From Chromobacterium rhizoryzae (GTDB lineage: Bacteria; Pseudomonadota; Gammaproteobacteria; Burkholderiales; Chromobacteriaceae): a stretch of DNA of 64,000 bases. Below are positions 33,118 to 41,163 of this stretch, piece after piece (position 1 is the stretch's first letter; each line of letters begins with the position of its first letter). The notes beneath the pieces are model-generated. The model saw only the letters and a list, made by a program, of their open reading frames with translations, made no database searches and had not been told where the DNA came from. The stretch spans positions 310,001-374,000 of the forward strand of contig NZ_CP066126.1 of the NCBI RefSeq assembly GCF_020544465.1. The letters run 5' to 3'. Made by a program: the position numbers and the translations under genes.

Positions 33118-33900
33118 GGCGGCGGGGCTTGGTGGGTATCGCCTATCGGCTCCTCCCACCCTACAAATATCCCCGACCAAAGCATCCGCCGTAGGGTGGG
33201 TGGAGCGCAGCGATACCCACGCGGAAACGCGATGGGATCGATGCTTGGATCTTGGCGGCGGGGTTTGGTGGGTATCGCCTTTCGGCTCCACCCACCCTAC
33301 AAATACCCCCGACCAAACCTCCTGCCGTAGGGTGGGAGGAGCGCAGCGATACCCACGCGGAAACGCGATGGGACCGATGCTTGGACCTTGGCGGCGGGGT
33401 TTGGTGGGTATCGCCTTTCGGCTCCACCCACCCTACAAATACCCCCGACCAAACCATCCGCCGTAGGGTGGGTGGAGCGCGGCAATGCCCACGCGGCAAC
33501 GCGATGGGATCGATGCTTGGGTCTTGGCGGCGGGCTTTGGTGGGTATCGCCTTTCAGCTCCACCCACCCTACAAATACCCCCGACCAAACCATCCGCCGT
33601 AGGGTGGGCGGAGCGCGGCGATGCCGACGCGGAAACGCGATGGGACCGATGCTTGGACCTTGGCGGCGGGGTTTGGTGGGTATCGCCTTTCGGCTCCACC
33701 CACCCTACAAATACCCCCGACCAAACCATCCGCCGTAGGGTGGGTGGAGCGCAGCGATACCCACGCGGAAACGTGGTGGGACCGATGCTTGGACCTTGGC
33801 GGCGGGGCTTGGTGGGTATCGCCTACGGCTCCTCCCACCCTACAAATGCCCCCGACCAAACCTTCCACCGTAGGGTGGGTGGAGCGCAGCGATACCCACC
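33118..33900. repeat. Tandem array of a 136-bp hairpin unit, 5 full and one partial copy
   Basis: Units start at 33118, 33254, 33390, 33526, 33662 and 33798, exactly 136 bp apart; the sixth stops after about 103 bp. Each has a left arm (GGTGGGTATCGCC...CTCCACCCACCCTAC), a loop with the constant CCCCGACCAAA, and a right arm (GTAGGGTGGGTGGAGCGCAGCGATACCCAC) that is nearly its reverse complement. A spacer of about 33 bp (CGCGGAAACGCGATGGGA...) follows. The arms can form a stem of about 30 bp. The period is not a multiple of 3, so open frames running through it are not coding. Confidence 0.93.
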
Positions 33901-33909
33901 GCAAGACGC

Positions 33910-34359
33910 TTAGCGGTTTCGCAGCCGGATGCGGCGGAAGCGCGCTTCCAGGCTGAAGCGCTGTCCCAGCGCCAGGTAGATCTGGTGCTGGCTATCGACA
34001 TGGCGGTAAACCCGGACCCGGTCGGCGCCCAGCAGCATCATGATTTCCAGATAGTTGAAAAAGCCCATCCACTGGCCGCGTCCGGCGCGGTCGTCAAAAT
34101 CGATGTCGCGCGCCACGCGGCTGAGCAGGCCTTTGCCGACGTATTCCCGATTGTCCTTCAGCCATTGCAACAGGTGAGCCGCGCATTCGCGGCCATAAGC
34201 GTGGTCGGCGAGGAGATCCTTGCTGGGCGTGGGCATTTGCCAGTAATGCGGGTAGGTGCGGCCGGGGCAGAAGCGGACGAAGGGCAGCAGTGCGCTTTGT
34301 TGTTCCAGAGCGTTCAGTTTGTAGCGACGGCGCGGGGGAAAGTTTTGAGGCTGTTGCAT
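33910..34359 (-). CDS. Hypothetical protein, Arg-rich
   Basis: 149 residues from ATG 34359, which has GGAGAAACACC upstream. Arg-rich N and C termini surround a central segment (GRTYPHYWQMPTPSKDLLADHAYGRECAAHLLQWL). No family recognised. The start of the gene is separated from the puuD stop by a 386-base gap and its 3' end meets the repeat array. Probably expressed: good ribosome site and normal codon use. Confidence 0.6.
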   Translation of the reverse strand: MQQPQNFPPRRRYKLNALEQQSALLPFVRFCPGRTYPHYWQMPTPSKDLLADHAYGRECAAHLLQWLKDNREYVGKGLLSRVARDIDFDDRAGRGQWMGFFNYLEIMMLLGADRVRVYRHVDSQHQIYLALGQRFSLEARFRRIRLRNR

Positions 34360-34745
34360 GGTGTTTCTCCTGATGAATAACACAAGATGAAGCACCTGAG
34401 CCCATTAAGAGGGAACAGGATTGGCGTCTAAACAAATCAAATCGTTGAAGCGTCGGCTCATGGGCCACCATGCGCCTGCCAAATGGCACGGCCATAGTAA
34501 AGCTGCTCACGCGGCATGCCGCGTAAGTAGAAGTTGGTAAGTAGAGGACGGGACGCCAATCCCGTGTACCGCTTGTTTTGGCGGCAACGTGGGGGATTGT
34601 TGCCGAGCGGCGGGCGGGGGTCAAGGCGAGGCGGCTTCTTCTTGATCGTTTCAAGATATCCACAGATGGGGCGGAATGGGAAAGTTATCCCCAGTCAACC
34701 CATATGGCTAAGCCGCTCGCCATTTTCAAACGGGTCGGCGTTGCG
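34360..34745. other. 386-base gene-free gap
   Basis: No gene, RNA or clear terminator is visible. It holds two sequences each one base from the DnaA box consensus TTATCCACA: ATATCCACA at 34656-34664 and TTATCCCCA at 34685-34693. The part near 34420-34560 is lower in GC than neighbouring genes. Confidence 0.4.
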
Positions 34746-36002
34746 TTAGCGGCCGGGCGCCGGCCCCCATTTCGCCAGAGTCTCGCGCTCTTCCTGGGTC
34801 ATCTGGGTCAAATTGGCCAGCGGCATGTATTTGGACGCCACCGCCTGCTTGATTCGGTGCGCGTTGATGAGAATCTCCTGCGCATCGTCAAACTTCAGGC
34901 CGGCCGGCGGCGCCACGAAACCGGCCTGACTGGGCGTGGCCGAGTGACAGGAGAGGCAGCGGTTTTGAATGATGGCGTGAATCTGTCGCAGACGGGCGTC
35001 GGCCGCCGTTTGCGCCGCCGCCGGTTCAGGGGCGTCCGCCGCGGCTTGCGGCGCCGCGGGCGCGGTATTGGGCGGGGGCGGCGCGGCCAATACCGCCACG
35101 CCGACCAGCAGCAGGCCGCCCAGCGCCGGCAGCAGCGGCCGCTGGCGGCCGGAGTGGCGCAGCACGAAGTATTGGCGGATCAGCGCGCCGGACAGGATGA
35201 ACAGCACCATGATCAGCCAGGCGTGGCGGCTGCCGAAGGTGAAGGCGTAGTGGTTGCTGATCATCAGGAACACCACCGGCAGCGTGAAATAGGTGTTGTG
35301 CACCGAGCGCTGCTTGCCGCGCAGCCCATCCAGCGGATTGGGTTTGTCGCCGGCCTGGATGGCGCGCACCATGCGGCGCTGGCCGGGGATGATCCAGAAC
35401 AGGACATTGGCCGACATGCAGGTGGCCATGACTGCGCCGGTGATCAGGAAGGCGGCGCGGCCCTGGAAGATGTGGCTGCTGGCGTAGGCCGCCAGCGCCA
35501 TCAGCAGCGCCACGGCCAGGCTGAGCGCGCCGTCGCGGTTCATGTCCGGGCTGATGCGGCGGCAGAGCTGATCGTAGGCCAGCCAGCCGCCCAAGAGGAA
35601 GGCGACGGCGATTAAGGCGGCCGCGCCGCCGGACAAGGCCGCCGCCCAGGCCCAGGGGCTGGCGGGGTTGACCAGGTAGAAGGCGGGATTGAGCAGGTAG
35701 AGCAGGGAGAACAGGCCAAAGCCGGACAGCCAGGTGGCGTAGGATTTCCAGAATGACCAGTGCAGTTTGTCGTCCAGCGGGAAGGGCGGTTGGCCCAGGT
35801 ATTTCTGGTTATGGTAAAAGCCGCCGCCGTGCACGGCGAACATCTCGCCGTGCAGGCCGCGCCGGGCATCGGCGGGGGCGGGCGGCGACAGGCTGTTGTC
35901 CAGCATGACGAAGTAAATCGATTCGCCTATCCAGGCGATGGCGGCGATCACGTGCAACCAGCGCAGCAGCAGGTTGCCCAGCTCCAGCAGGTAGTTTTCC
36001 AT
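34746..36002 (-). CDS. puuD: Membrane urate oxidase with cytochrome c domain (PuuD)
   Basis: 418 residues. Seven or eight transmembrane helices (first at about residues 10-28, with WLHVIAAIAWIGESIYFVMLD) and a C-terminal c-type haem domain with CLSCH near residue 358. This is the PuuD urate oxidase type, in which urate is oxidised in the membrane and electrons pass to the attached cytochrome c. It lies 33 bases after uraH, whose product hydrolyses the immediate oxidation product, so the two form one arm of the urate locus. Confidence 0.9.
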   Translation of the reverse strand: MENYLLELGNLLLRWLHVIAAIAWIGESIYFVMLDNSLSPPAPADARRGLHGEMFAVHGGGFYHNQKYLGQPPFPLDDKLHWSFWKSYATWLSGFGLFSLLYLLNPAFYLVNPASPWAWAAALSGGAAALIAVAFLLGGWLAYDQLCRRISPDMNRDGALSLAVALLMALAAYASSHIFQGRAAFLITGAVMATCMSANVLFWIIPGQRRMVRAIQAGDKPNPLDGLRGKQRSVHNTYFTLPVVFLMISNHYAFTFGSRHAWLIMVLFILSGALIRQYFVLRHSGRQRPLLPALGGLLLVGVAVLAAPPPPNTAPAAPQAAADAPEPAAAQTAADARLRQIHAIIQNRCLSCHSATPSQAGFVAPPAGLKFDDAQEILINAHRIKQAVASKYMPLANLTQMTQEERETLAKWGPAPGR

Positions 36003-36035
36003 GGCGAGGTTTCCGGGTGGGGGACGGGAACAGCG

Positions 36036-36389
36036 TCAACTGCCGCGGTAGGTGGAGTAGCTCCACGGCGTCAGGACCAGCGGCACATGGAAGTTTTCGT
36101 CCGCCTTGGCGACGCCGAAGCGCAGCAGCACCTGATCTAGAAAGCGCGGTTCCGGCAGCTTCACGCCTTGGGCGGCGAAGTAATCGCCGGCATGGAACAG
36201 CAGTTCGTACACGCCGGCGCGCAGTTGCTCGCCTTCCAGCAGCGGCCGTTCGCAGCGGCCGTCGCTGTTGGTTGTCGCCTCGGCCAGCAACAGCCTTTGT
36301 TCTCCGTCCAGCCGGTACAACTGGCAGCGCACGCCCGCCGCCGGCTTGCCGTGCATGGTGTCCAGCACATGGGTGGTCAATTTGCCCAC
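36036..36389 (-). CDS. uraH: 5-hydroxyisourate hydrolase
   Basis: 117 residues from a GTG start at 36389, after GGAGAAACAACC; a longer ATG-started frame lies in the promoter region and lacks conservation. Transthyretin-like enzyme: KLTTHVLDTMHGKPA at the N terminus and the C-terminal YRGS tetrapeptide, with the HVPLVLTPWSYSTY strand. It hydrolyses 5-hydroxyisourate to OHCU. First gene of the leftward arm of the urate locus. Confidence 0.94.
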   Translation of the reverse strand: MGKLTTHVLDTMHGKPAAGVRCQLYRLDGEQRLLLAEATTNSDGRCERPLLEGEQLRAGVYELLFHAGDYFAAQGVKLPEPRFLDQVLLRFGVAKADENFHVPLVLTPWSYSTYRGS

Positions 36390-36463
36390 GGTTGTTTCTC
36401 CTTTGTTGTGCGGCCCGATCTGGCGGACCTGTTGTCGATCTTGTTGTTCGCGATGGCGATTTA

Positions 36464-36516
36464 AAATTGTCGACAATTTATGTTGACGATAGTGTTTGCC
36501 AACGACAATAATTGTC
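36464..36516. promoter_or_regulatory. Paired palindromic operators in the urate divergent promoter
   Basis: AAATTGTCGACAATTT (36464-36479) is a perfect 16-bp palindrome and GACAATAATTGTC (36504-36516) a perfect 13-bp one, sharing the half-site GACAAT/ATTGTC. A rightward promoter TTGACG (36483-36488), 18-bp spacer, AATAAT (36507-36512) has its -10 inside the second palindrome; a leftward TTGGCA-16-TAAATT has its -10 inside the first. They are the likely sites of the GntR regulator encoded next to them. Confidence 0.68.
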
Positions 36517-36566
36517 AACAAAATTCTGAAGGCATAGAGCGGGATATGGAAATACCGGGAGAGGAC

Positions 36567-37307
36567 ATGTTGCATTCCGCTAACGGAACGCCGGCCGCGG
36601 CGCCCAGAGCGTCCACCTTGGTGGGCGACGGCGCGCCGAGCAATGACGCCGATCGCTTGTACTGGGAAATCTTCGACGCGGTGATAGACCAGCGCTTATT
36701 GCCGGGGGTCAAGCTGACCGAGGCGGTGCTGTGCGACGCCTTCCAGTGCTCGCGCAGCAGCGCCCGCAGCGCGCTGGCCCAGCTGGCGCACGACAAGATC
36801 GTCGACATCCTGCCCAACCGCGGCGCTTTCGTCGCCAAGCCGGACGAGAAGGAAACCCGCGATGTGTTCGAGGCGCGGCGCATGGTGGAGGCGGCGATTC
36901 TGGACAAGCTGCTGGCCTTGCCCGATCTGGCCGAGCGCCTGCCGCCGATGCGGCGCATGGTGGCCGACGAGCGCGCCGCCTTCGAGCGCGGCGACCGGGT
37001 CAGCTGGATCCGTCTGTCCAACGCCTTCCATGTGCAATTGGCGCGGCTGGCCGACAACGAGGTGTTGACCGAGTTGATGCACGGCCTGTGTTCGCGCACT
37101 TCGCTGATCATCGCTTTGTACGATGTGCCCGGCCGCAGCGCTTGTTCCTTCGACGAGCATGAGGCGATTCTGGCGCGGCTGGAGGCGGGGGACCGCGCCG
37201 GCGCGGCGGCGGCGATGCACCATCATCTGGAGGATTGCGAGCGGCGGATGAAGGTGGAAACCCACCCCCATTTGGACCCGTGGACGGTGTTCAATCTTAA
37301 GCGCTGA
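36567..37307 (+). CDS. GntR family (FCD-type) transcriptional regulator of the urate locus
   Basis: 246 residues from ATG 36567, where GGGAGAGG gives a ribosome site; an ATG at 36546 is possible. Winged helix (LLPGVKLTEAVLCDAFQCSRSSARSALAQL), then the FCD ligand-binding half (FEARRMVEAAILDKLL...SWIRLSNAFHVQLARLADN) with the metal or ligand His residues (H-x-H in FDEHEAILARL and AAAMHHHLEDCERRM). It is transcribed away from uraH-puuD and next to puuE, so it should repress both arms until a purine catabolite binds. Confidence 0.88.
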   Translation: MLHSANGTPAAAPRASTLVGDGAPSNDADRLYWEIFDAVIDQRLLPGVKLTEAVLCDAFQCSRSSARSALAQLAHDKIVDILPNRGAFVAKPDEKETRDVFEARRMVEAAILDKLLALPDLAERLPPMRRMVADERAAFERGDRVSWIRLSNAFHVQLARLADNEVLTELMHGLCSRTSLIIALYDVPGRSACSFDEHEAILARLEAGDRAGAAAAMHHHLEDCERRMKVETHPHLDPWTVFNLKR

Positions 37308-37324
37308 CAGCGGGAAGGATGGCC

Positions 37325-38263
37325 ATGCAGGCGGATTATCCACGCGATTTGATCGGCTACGGCCGCGATCTGCCGGAGGCCAATTGGCCGGGCGCGGCGC
37401 GCATCGCCGTGCAGTTCGTGCTCAATTACGAGGAAGGCGGCGAGAGTTGCGTGTTGCACGGCGACGCCGGCTCCGAGCAGTTCTTGTCGGAAATCATCGG
37501 CGCGGCGGCCTACCCGGCGCGGCATCTGTCGATGGAGTCGATTTACGAGTACGGCTCGCGCGCCGGGGTGTGGCGCATTCTGCGCGAGTTTGAGCGGCGC
37601 GGCCTGCCCTTGACGGTGTTCGGCGTCGGCATGGCTTTGGAGCGGCATCCGGAGCTGGCCGGCGCGCTGGCGGAACTGGGCCACGAGATCGCCGGCCACG
37701 GCTATCGCTGGCTGCATTATCAGCAGGTGGACGAAGCGGTGGAGCGCGAGCACATGCGGCGCTGCGTGGAAGCGATCCGGCGTTTGACCGGCCAGCGTCC
37801 GTCCGGCTGGTACACCGGCCGCGACAGCCCCAATACGCGCCGGCTGGTGGCGGACGACGGCGGCTTTCTCTACGACTCCGATTACTACGGCGACGATTTG
37901 CCGTTCTGGACCCTGGTGCGACGCAGCGACGGCGGCGAGCAGCCGCATCTGATCGTGCCTTATGCGCTGGACACCAACGATATGCGCTTCGCCACCGCGC
38001 AGGGCTTCAATACCGGCGAGCATTTTTTCAGTTATCTGAAAGACGCGTTCGACGTGCTTTACGCCGAAGGGGCGGACAGGCCGCGCATGTTGTCGGTGGG
38101 CCTGCATTGCCGCTTGATCGGCCGGCCCGGCCGCTTTGCCGGCCTGTGTCGTTTTCTCGATTATCTGGAGCGTCATCCGCGGGTATGGATCTGCCGGCGG
38201 CTGGACATCGCCCGGCATTGGCGGGAGACGCATCCTTTCACCGGAGAGCGGCCATGTCCTTGA
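37325..38263 (+). CDS. puuE: Allantoinase, polysaccharide-deacetylase type (PuuE)
   Basis: 312 residues. The ATG at 37325 was preferred to that at 37319 because GGGAAGG is then 6 bases away. NodB-like fold with the PuuE block DYPRDLIGYGRDLPEANWPG, then VQFVLNYEEGGE, GHEIAGHGYRWLHYQ (metal-site His) and GWYTGRDSPNTRRLV. It opens allantoin to allantoate without the classical binuclear amidohydrolase. The stop overlaps uraD by 10 bases. Confidence 0.93.
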   Translation: MQADYPRDLIGYGRDLPEANWPGAARIAVQFVLNYEEGGESCVLHGDAGSEQFLSEIIGAAAYPARHLSMESIYEYGSRAGVWRILREFERRGLPLTVFGVGMALERHPELAGALAELGHEIAGHGYRWLHYQQVDEAVEREHMRRCVEAIRRLTGQRPSGWYTGRDSPNTRRLVADDGGFLYDSDYYGDDLPFWTLVRRSDGGEQPHLIVPYALDTNDMRFATAQGFNTGEHFFSYLKDAFDVLYAEGADRPRMLSVGLHCRLIGRPGRFAGLCRFLDYLERHPRVWICRRLDIARHWRETHPFTGERPCP

Positions 38264-38766
38264 CGCTGGAACGCATCAACGCCCTGCCGACGGAGCAGTT
38301 CGTCGCTGCGCTGGGCGGCGTTTTCGAACACTCGCCGTGGGTGGCGGCGCAGGCGGCCGGCCTGAGGCCGTTCGCCAGCGTGGCGGACCTGCACGGCTGC
38401 ATGCGGCGGCAGGTGGAGGAGGCGGGCGCGGGGGCGCAATTGAAACTGATCCGCGCCCACCCGGAGCTGGCCGGCAAGGCCGCGCTGCGCGGGGAGTTGA
38501 CCGCCGAGTCCGCCGCCGAGCAAGGCGGCGCCGGCCTGGATCAGTGTTCGCCGCAGGAACTGGAGTTGTTGCGGCGGCTGAACGCCGACTACCGGGCCCG
38601 TTTCGGTTTTCCCTTCATCCTGGCGGTGCGCGGCTATGGGCGCGCCGGCGTCATCGCCGAGTTCCAGCGGCGGCTGGCTGCGGAGCCGGAGGCGGAACGG
38701 CTGGCCTGTTTGCAGCAAATCTATCGGATCGCCGGCCTGCGCTTGGCCGAACTGATTTCTTCCTGA
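38254..38766 (+). CDS. uraD: OHCU decarboxylase
   Basis: 170 residues. Starts MSLTLERINALPTEQFVAALGGVFEHSPWVA, with the catalytic His in IRAHPELAGKAAL and the substrate block FGFPFILAVRGYGRAGVIAEFQRRL. It decarboxylates 2-oxo-4-hydroxy-4-carboxy-5-ureidoimidazoline to S-allantoin, the step between UraH and PuuE. GGAGAGCG lies before the ATG. The reading frame overlaps puuE by 10 bases. Confidence 0.93.
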   Translation: MSLTLERINALPTEQFVAALGGVFEHSPWVAAQAAGLRPFASVADLHGCMRRQVEEAGAGAQLKLIRAHPELAGKAALRGELTAESAAEQGGAGLDQCSPQELELLRRLNADYRARFGFPFILAVRGYGRAGVIAEFQRRLAAEPEAERLACLQQIYRIAGLRLAELISS

Positions 38767-38790
38767 TCCCGCGCCAAGACCGGAGCCGCC

Positions 38791-39408
38791 ATGTCCAGCC
38801 AGATTCTTGTCATGTACTTGTTGTCCATCCTGGTGGTGATCGCCGTGCCCGGCCCCCTGTCGCTGTTCATGGTCGCCACCAGCGCCGAGCATGGCCTGTT
38901 GCGCGCCTGGCCGGCGTTTGCCGGCGGCGTGCTGGCGTCTTTGTCGCTGCTGCTTTTGTCCGCCTTGGGCGTGGGCGCGCTGATCCTGGCCTCTCCCGGT
39001 CTGTTCTCCGTCCTGCAGACGCTGGGGGCCGGCTATCTGCTGTGGCTGGGTTTCAAGACCTGGCGCGGCGCCGGCCGGGCCGCGGCGGCTCAGGGCAGCC
39101 GAAAGGCGGCGCCGGCGCAATGGTTTTCCCATGCTTTTCTGCTGGGCATCAGCAATCCCAAGGACATCGCTTTTTTCGTGGCGCTGCTGCCGCAGTTCAT
39201 CAACGCCCAAGCGCCGCTGGCGCCGCAACTGGGCTGGATGGCGGCCGGCTGGGTGGCGATCGATTTATCGTGCAAGACCGCGTACGGCCTGTTGGCGGAG
39301 CTGTTCTTCCAGCGTCTGGCGGTGCTGCGGCTCGTCTTCCTCAAGGTTTCGGCCTTGTTTTTTCTCGTCTTGGGGCTGGCGCTGATTTGGGGCCGGCTGG
39401 CGGCATGA
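38791..39408 (+). CDS. LysE/RhtB family exporter
   Basis: 205 residues with about six hydrophobic helices; VIAVPGPLSLFMVATSAEHG at the start and GISNPKDIAFFVALLPQFI are the LysE/RhtB signatures. The family exports amino acids and related metabolites. It sits between uraD and allantoicase in the urate operon, so it may move a pathway product or be a passenger. Gaps to its neighbours are short (24 and 58 bases). Confidence 0.88.
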   Translation: MSSQILVMYLLSILVVIAVPGPLSLFMVATSAEHGLLRAWPAFAGGVLASLSLLLLSALGVGALILASPGLFSVLQTLGAGYLLWLGFKTWRGAGRAAAAQGSRKAAPAQWFSHAFLLGISNPKDIAFFVALLPQFINAQAPLAPQLGWMAAGWVAIDLSCKTAYGLLAELFFQRLAVLRLVFLKVSALFFLVLGLALIWGRLAA

Positions 39409-39466
39409 ACGGCGTACGGCGCGGCCAGAGGGCGCGCGCCGACGCCATTGATAAGGAGAAAGTTTG

Positions 39467-40507
39467 ATGGCGCTTGTCAATCACCCGGCGGGAACGGCGC
39501 TGCACGCCCCGGCGGTCGAGGTGCCGGAGTTCGCCCGGCGTTACGCCAATCTGGCCGCGGCGGATTTCGGCGCCAGGGTCCTGGCCTGTTCCGATCAGTG
39601 GTTCGCCGCGGCGGAACGGATGCTGCAAGCGTCCGAGCCGGTGTTCATCGTCGGTGAGTTCGACGATCACGGCAAATGGATGGACGGCTGGGAAACCCGC
39701 CGCCGCCGCAACGGCGGCTACGACCACGCGGTGATCAAGCTGGGCCTGCCCGGGGTGATCAAGGGACTGGACATCGATACCAGCCACTTCAGCGGCAACT
39801 ACCCGCCGGCGGCCTCGGTGGACGCCTGCCGTTCGGCCGGCGATCCGGATGAAGACAGCGAGTGGGTGGAAATCCTGCCGGCCACCTCCTTGGGCGCCAG
39901 CGCTCATCATTTCATCGCCATCGACGATGCGCGCGATTGGACCCATCTGCGTTTGAATATTTACCCGGACGGCGGCGTGGCGCGTTTCCGCGTCTACGGC
40001 CAGCCCGCCTGCGACTGGGCGCGACAGGACCCGGCCGCGCTGCATGAGGTGTCGGCGCTGGAAAAGGGCGGCCGCATCGTCGCCTATAACGACGCCCACT
40101 TCGGCGTGCCCTTCCGGCTGATCATGCCGGGGCGCGGCGTGAATATGGGCGACGGCTGGGAAACCCGTCGCCGCCGAGAGCCGGGCAACGACTGGTGCAT
40201 CGTCGAGCTGGGACATGCGGCGCTGGTGGACAGCATCGAAGTCGACACCGCGCATTTCAAGGGCAATTACCCGGATCGGGTCTCGGTGCAGGCGGCTTAC
40301 GTTCGTCAAGGCACCGATCAATCCATCGTGACCCAAGCCATGTTTTGGGAGCACTTGTTGCCGGAGCAGAAAACCGAGATGGACCGGCAGCATTTTTACG
40401 ACAAGACCATGCTGCGCGATCTGGGCGCGGTCACCCATGTGCGGCTGAACATCTTCCCGGACGGCGGGGTCAGCCGGCTGCGGATTTGGGGACGGCTGGC
40501 GGATTAA
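39467..40507 (+). CDS. alc: Allantoicase
   Basis: 346 residues from ATG 39467 (AAGGAGAAAG upstream; a TTG just before could also serve). Two repeats of a jelly-roll domain, each with the WETRRRR block: KWMDGWETRRRR near residue 68 and GDGWETRRRREPG near residue 227, and each ending in THLRLNIYPDGGVAR or THVRLNIFPDGGVSR. It splits allantoate to ureidoglycolate and urea. Both repeats are intact. Confidence 0.94.
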   Translation: MALVNHPAGTALHAPAVEVPEFARRYANLAAADFGARVLACSDQWFAAAERMLQASEPVFIVGEFDDHGKWMDGWETRRRRNGGYDHAVIKLGLPGVIKGLDIDTSHFSGNYPPAASVDACRSAGDPDEDSEWVEILPATSLGASAHHFIAIDDARDWTHLRLNIYPDGGVARFRVYGQPACDWARQDPAALHEVSALEKGGRIVAYNDAHFGVPFRLIMPGRGVNMGDGWETRRRREPGNDWCIVELGHAALVDSIEVDTAHFKGNYPDRVSVQAAYVRQGTDQSIVTQAMFWEHLLPEQKTEMDRQHFYDKTMLRDLGAVTHVRLNIFPDGGVSRLRIWGRLAD

Positions 40508-40549
40508 GCCGCTCGCCCTTGCCGATGGCGTTCTGTTGAGGAGCGAGGC

Positions 40550-41053
40550 ATGAGGATTCTAAGCTTGGAACCGTTGACCAAACAGGCGTTCGCCCCGTTT
40601 GGCGATGTGATCGAAATCGACGGCAGCGATTGGTTTCCCATCAATCAGGGCAGCACTCGCCGCTATCACCGGCTGGGCCTGGTGGAGGCCGGCGGCGGCC
40701 AGCCCGGCATCAGCATGGCGCGCGGCGACGCGCATGGCCTGCCGTTGGAGATCCGCATGCTGGAACGGCATCCGCTGGGCAGCCAGGCCTTCATTCCCTG
40801 CAGCGGCGCCGCCTGCGTGGTGGTGGTGGCGCCGGCAGGCATGGGCGACCGTCCGGACGAAGACCGGATCCGCGCCTTCCTGGCGCGCGGGGATCAGGGG
40901 GTCAACTACCACCGCGGCACCTGGCACCACCCGCTGACTTGTCTGGAGCAGGTGGGCGATTTCATTCTGCTGGACCGCATCGGCGCCGGCGACAACTGCG
41001 ACGAGGCCGTCTTGTCGCGCCCCTGCCTGATCAAACCGGGCGGCGCGGGCTGA
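40550..41053 (+). CDS. allA: Ureidoglycolate lyase
   Basis: 167 residues. AllA signatures: LEPLTKQAFAPFGDVIE at the start, INQGSTRRYHRLG, LERHPLGSQAFIPC and VNYHRGTWHHPLT. It releases urea and glyoxylate from ureidoglycolate, ending the pathway. No urease or glyoxylate gene follows in this window. It starts 42 bases after alc. Confidence 0.93.
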   Translation: MRILSLEPLTKQAFAPFGDVIEIDGSDWFPINQGSTRRYHRLGLVEAGGGQPGISMARGDAHGLPLEIRMLERHPLGSQAFIPCSGAACVVVVAPAGMGDRPDEDRIRAFLARGDQGVNYHRGTWHHPLTCLEQVGDFILLDRIGAGDNCDEAVLSRPCLIKPGGAG

Positions 41054-41163
41054 GCCTGTGCCGCCTTCCCTTTTTGCTGTCAAGGAGTCGATTGTGTAAT
41101 ACCCGCAAGTCGCCAGGACCGCGTGTTTGAAAAAGCGGCCCGGCATCTACCAAGGAGACGAGC

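Noticed and set aside
33118..33900. CRISPR array
   Set aside because: Units are 136 bp with near-identical whole length, no variable spacers of 30-40 bp and no cas genes.
33116..33956. Open reading frames of 79-142 codons in several frames across the 136-bp array
   Set aside because: The period is 136, not a multiple of 3, so the frames rotate, and the same stretch is open on both strands; no ribosome sites or conserved sequence.
37333..37343. DnaA-box-like TTATCCACG in the urate locus
   Set aside because: It lies inside the puuE coding sequence and is a single one-mismatch hit, so it is likely chance.
41082..41099. AAGGAG followed by GTG and an immediate TAA between allA and the permease
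   Set aside because: A start codon directly followed by a stop; no peptide beyond one residue, so it is probably chance.
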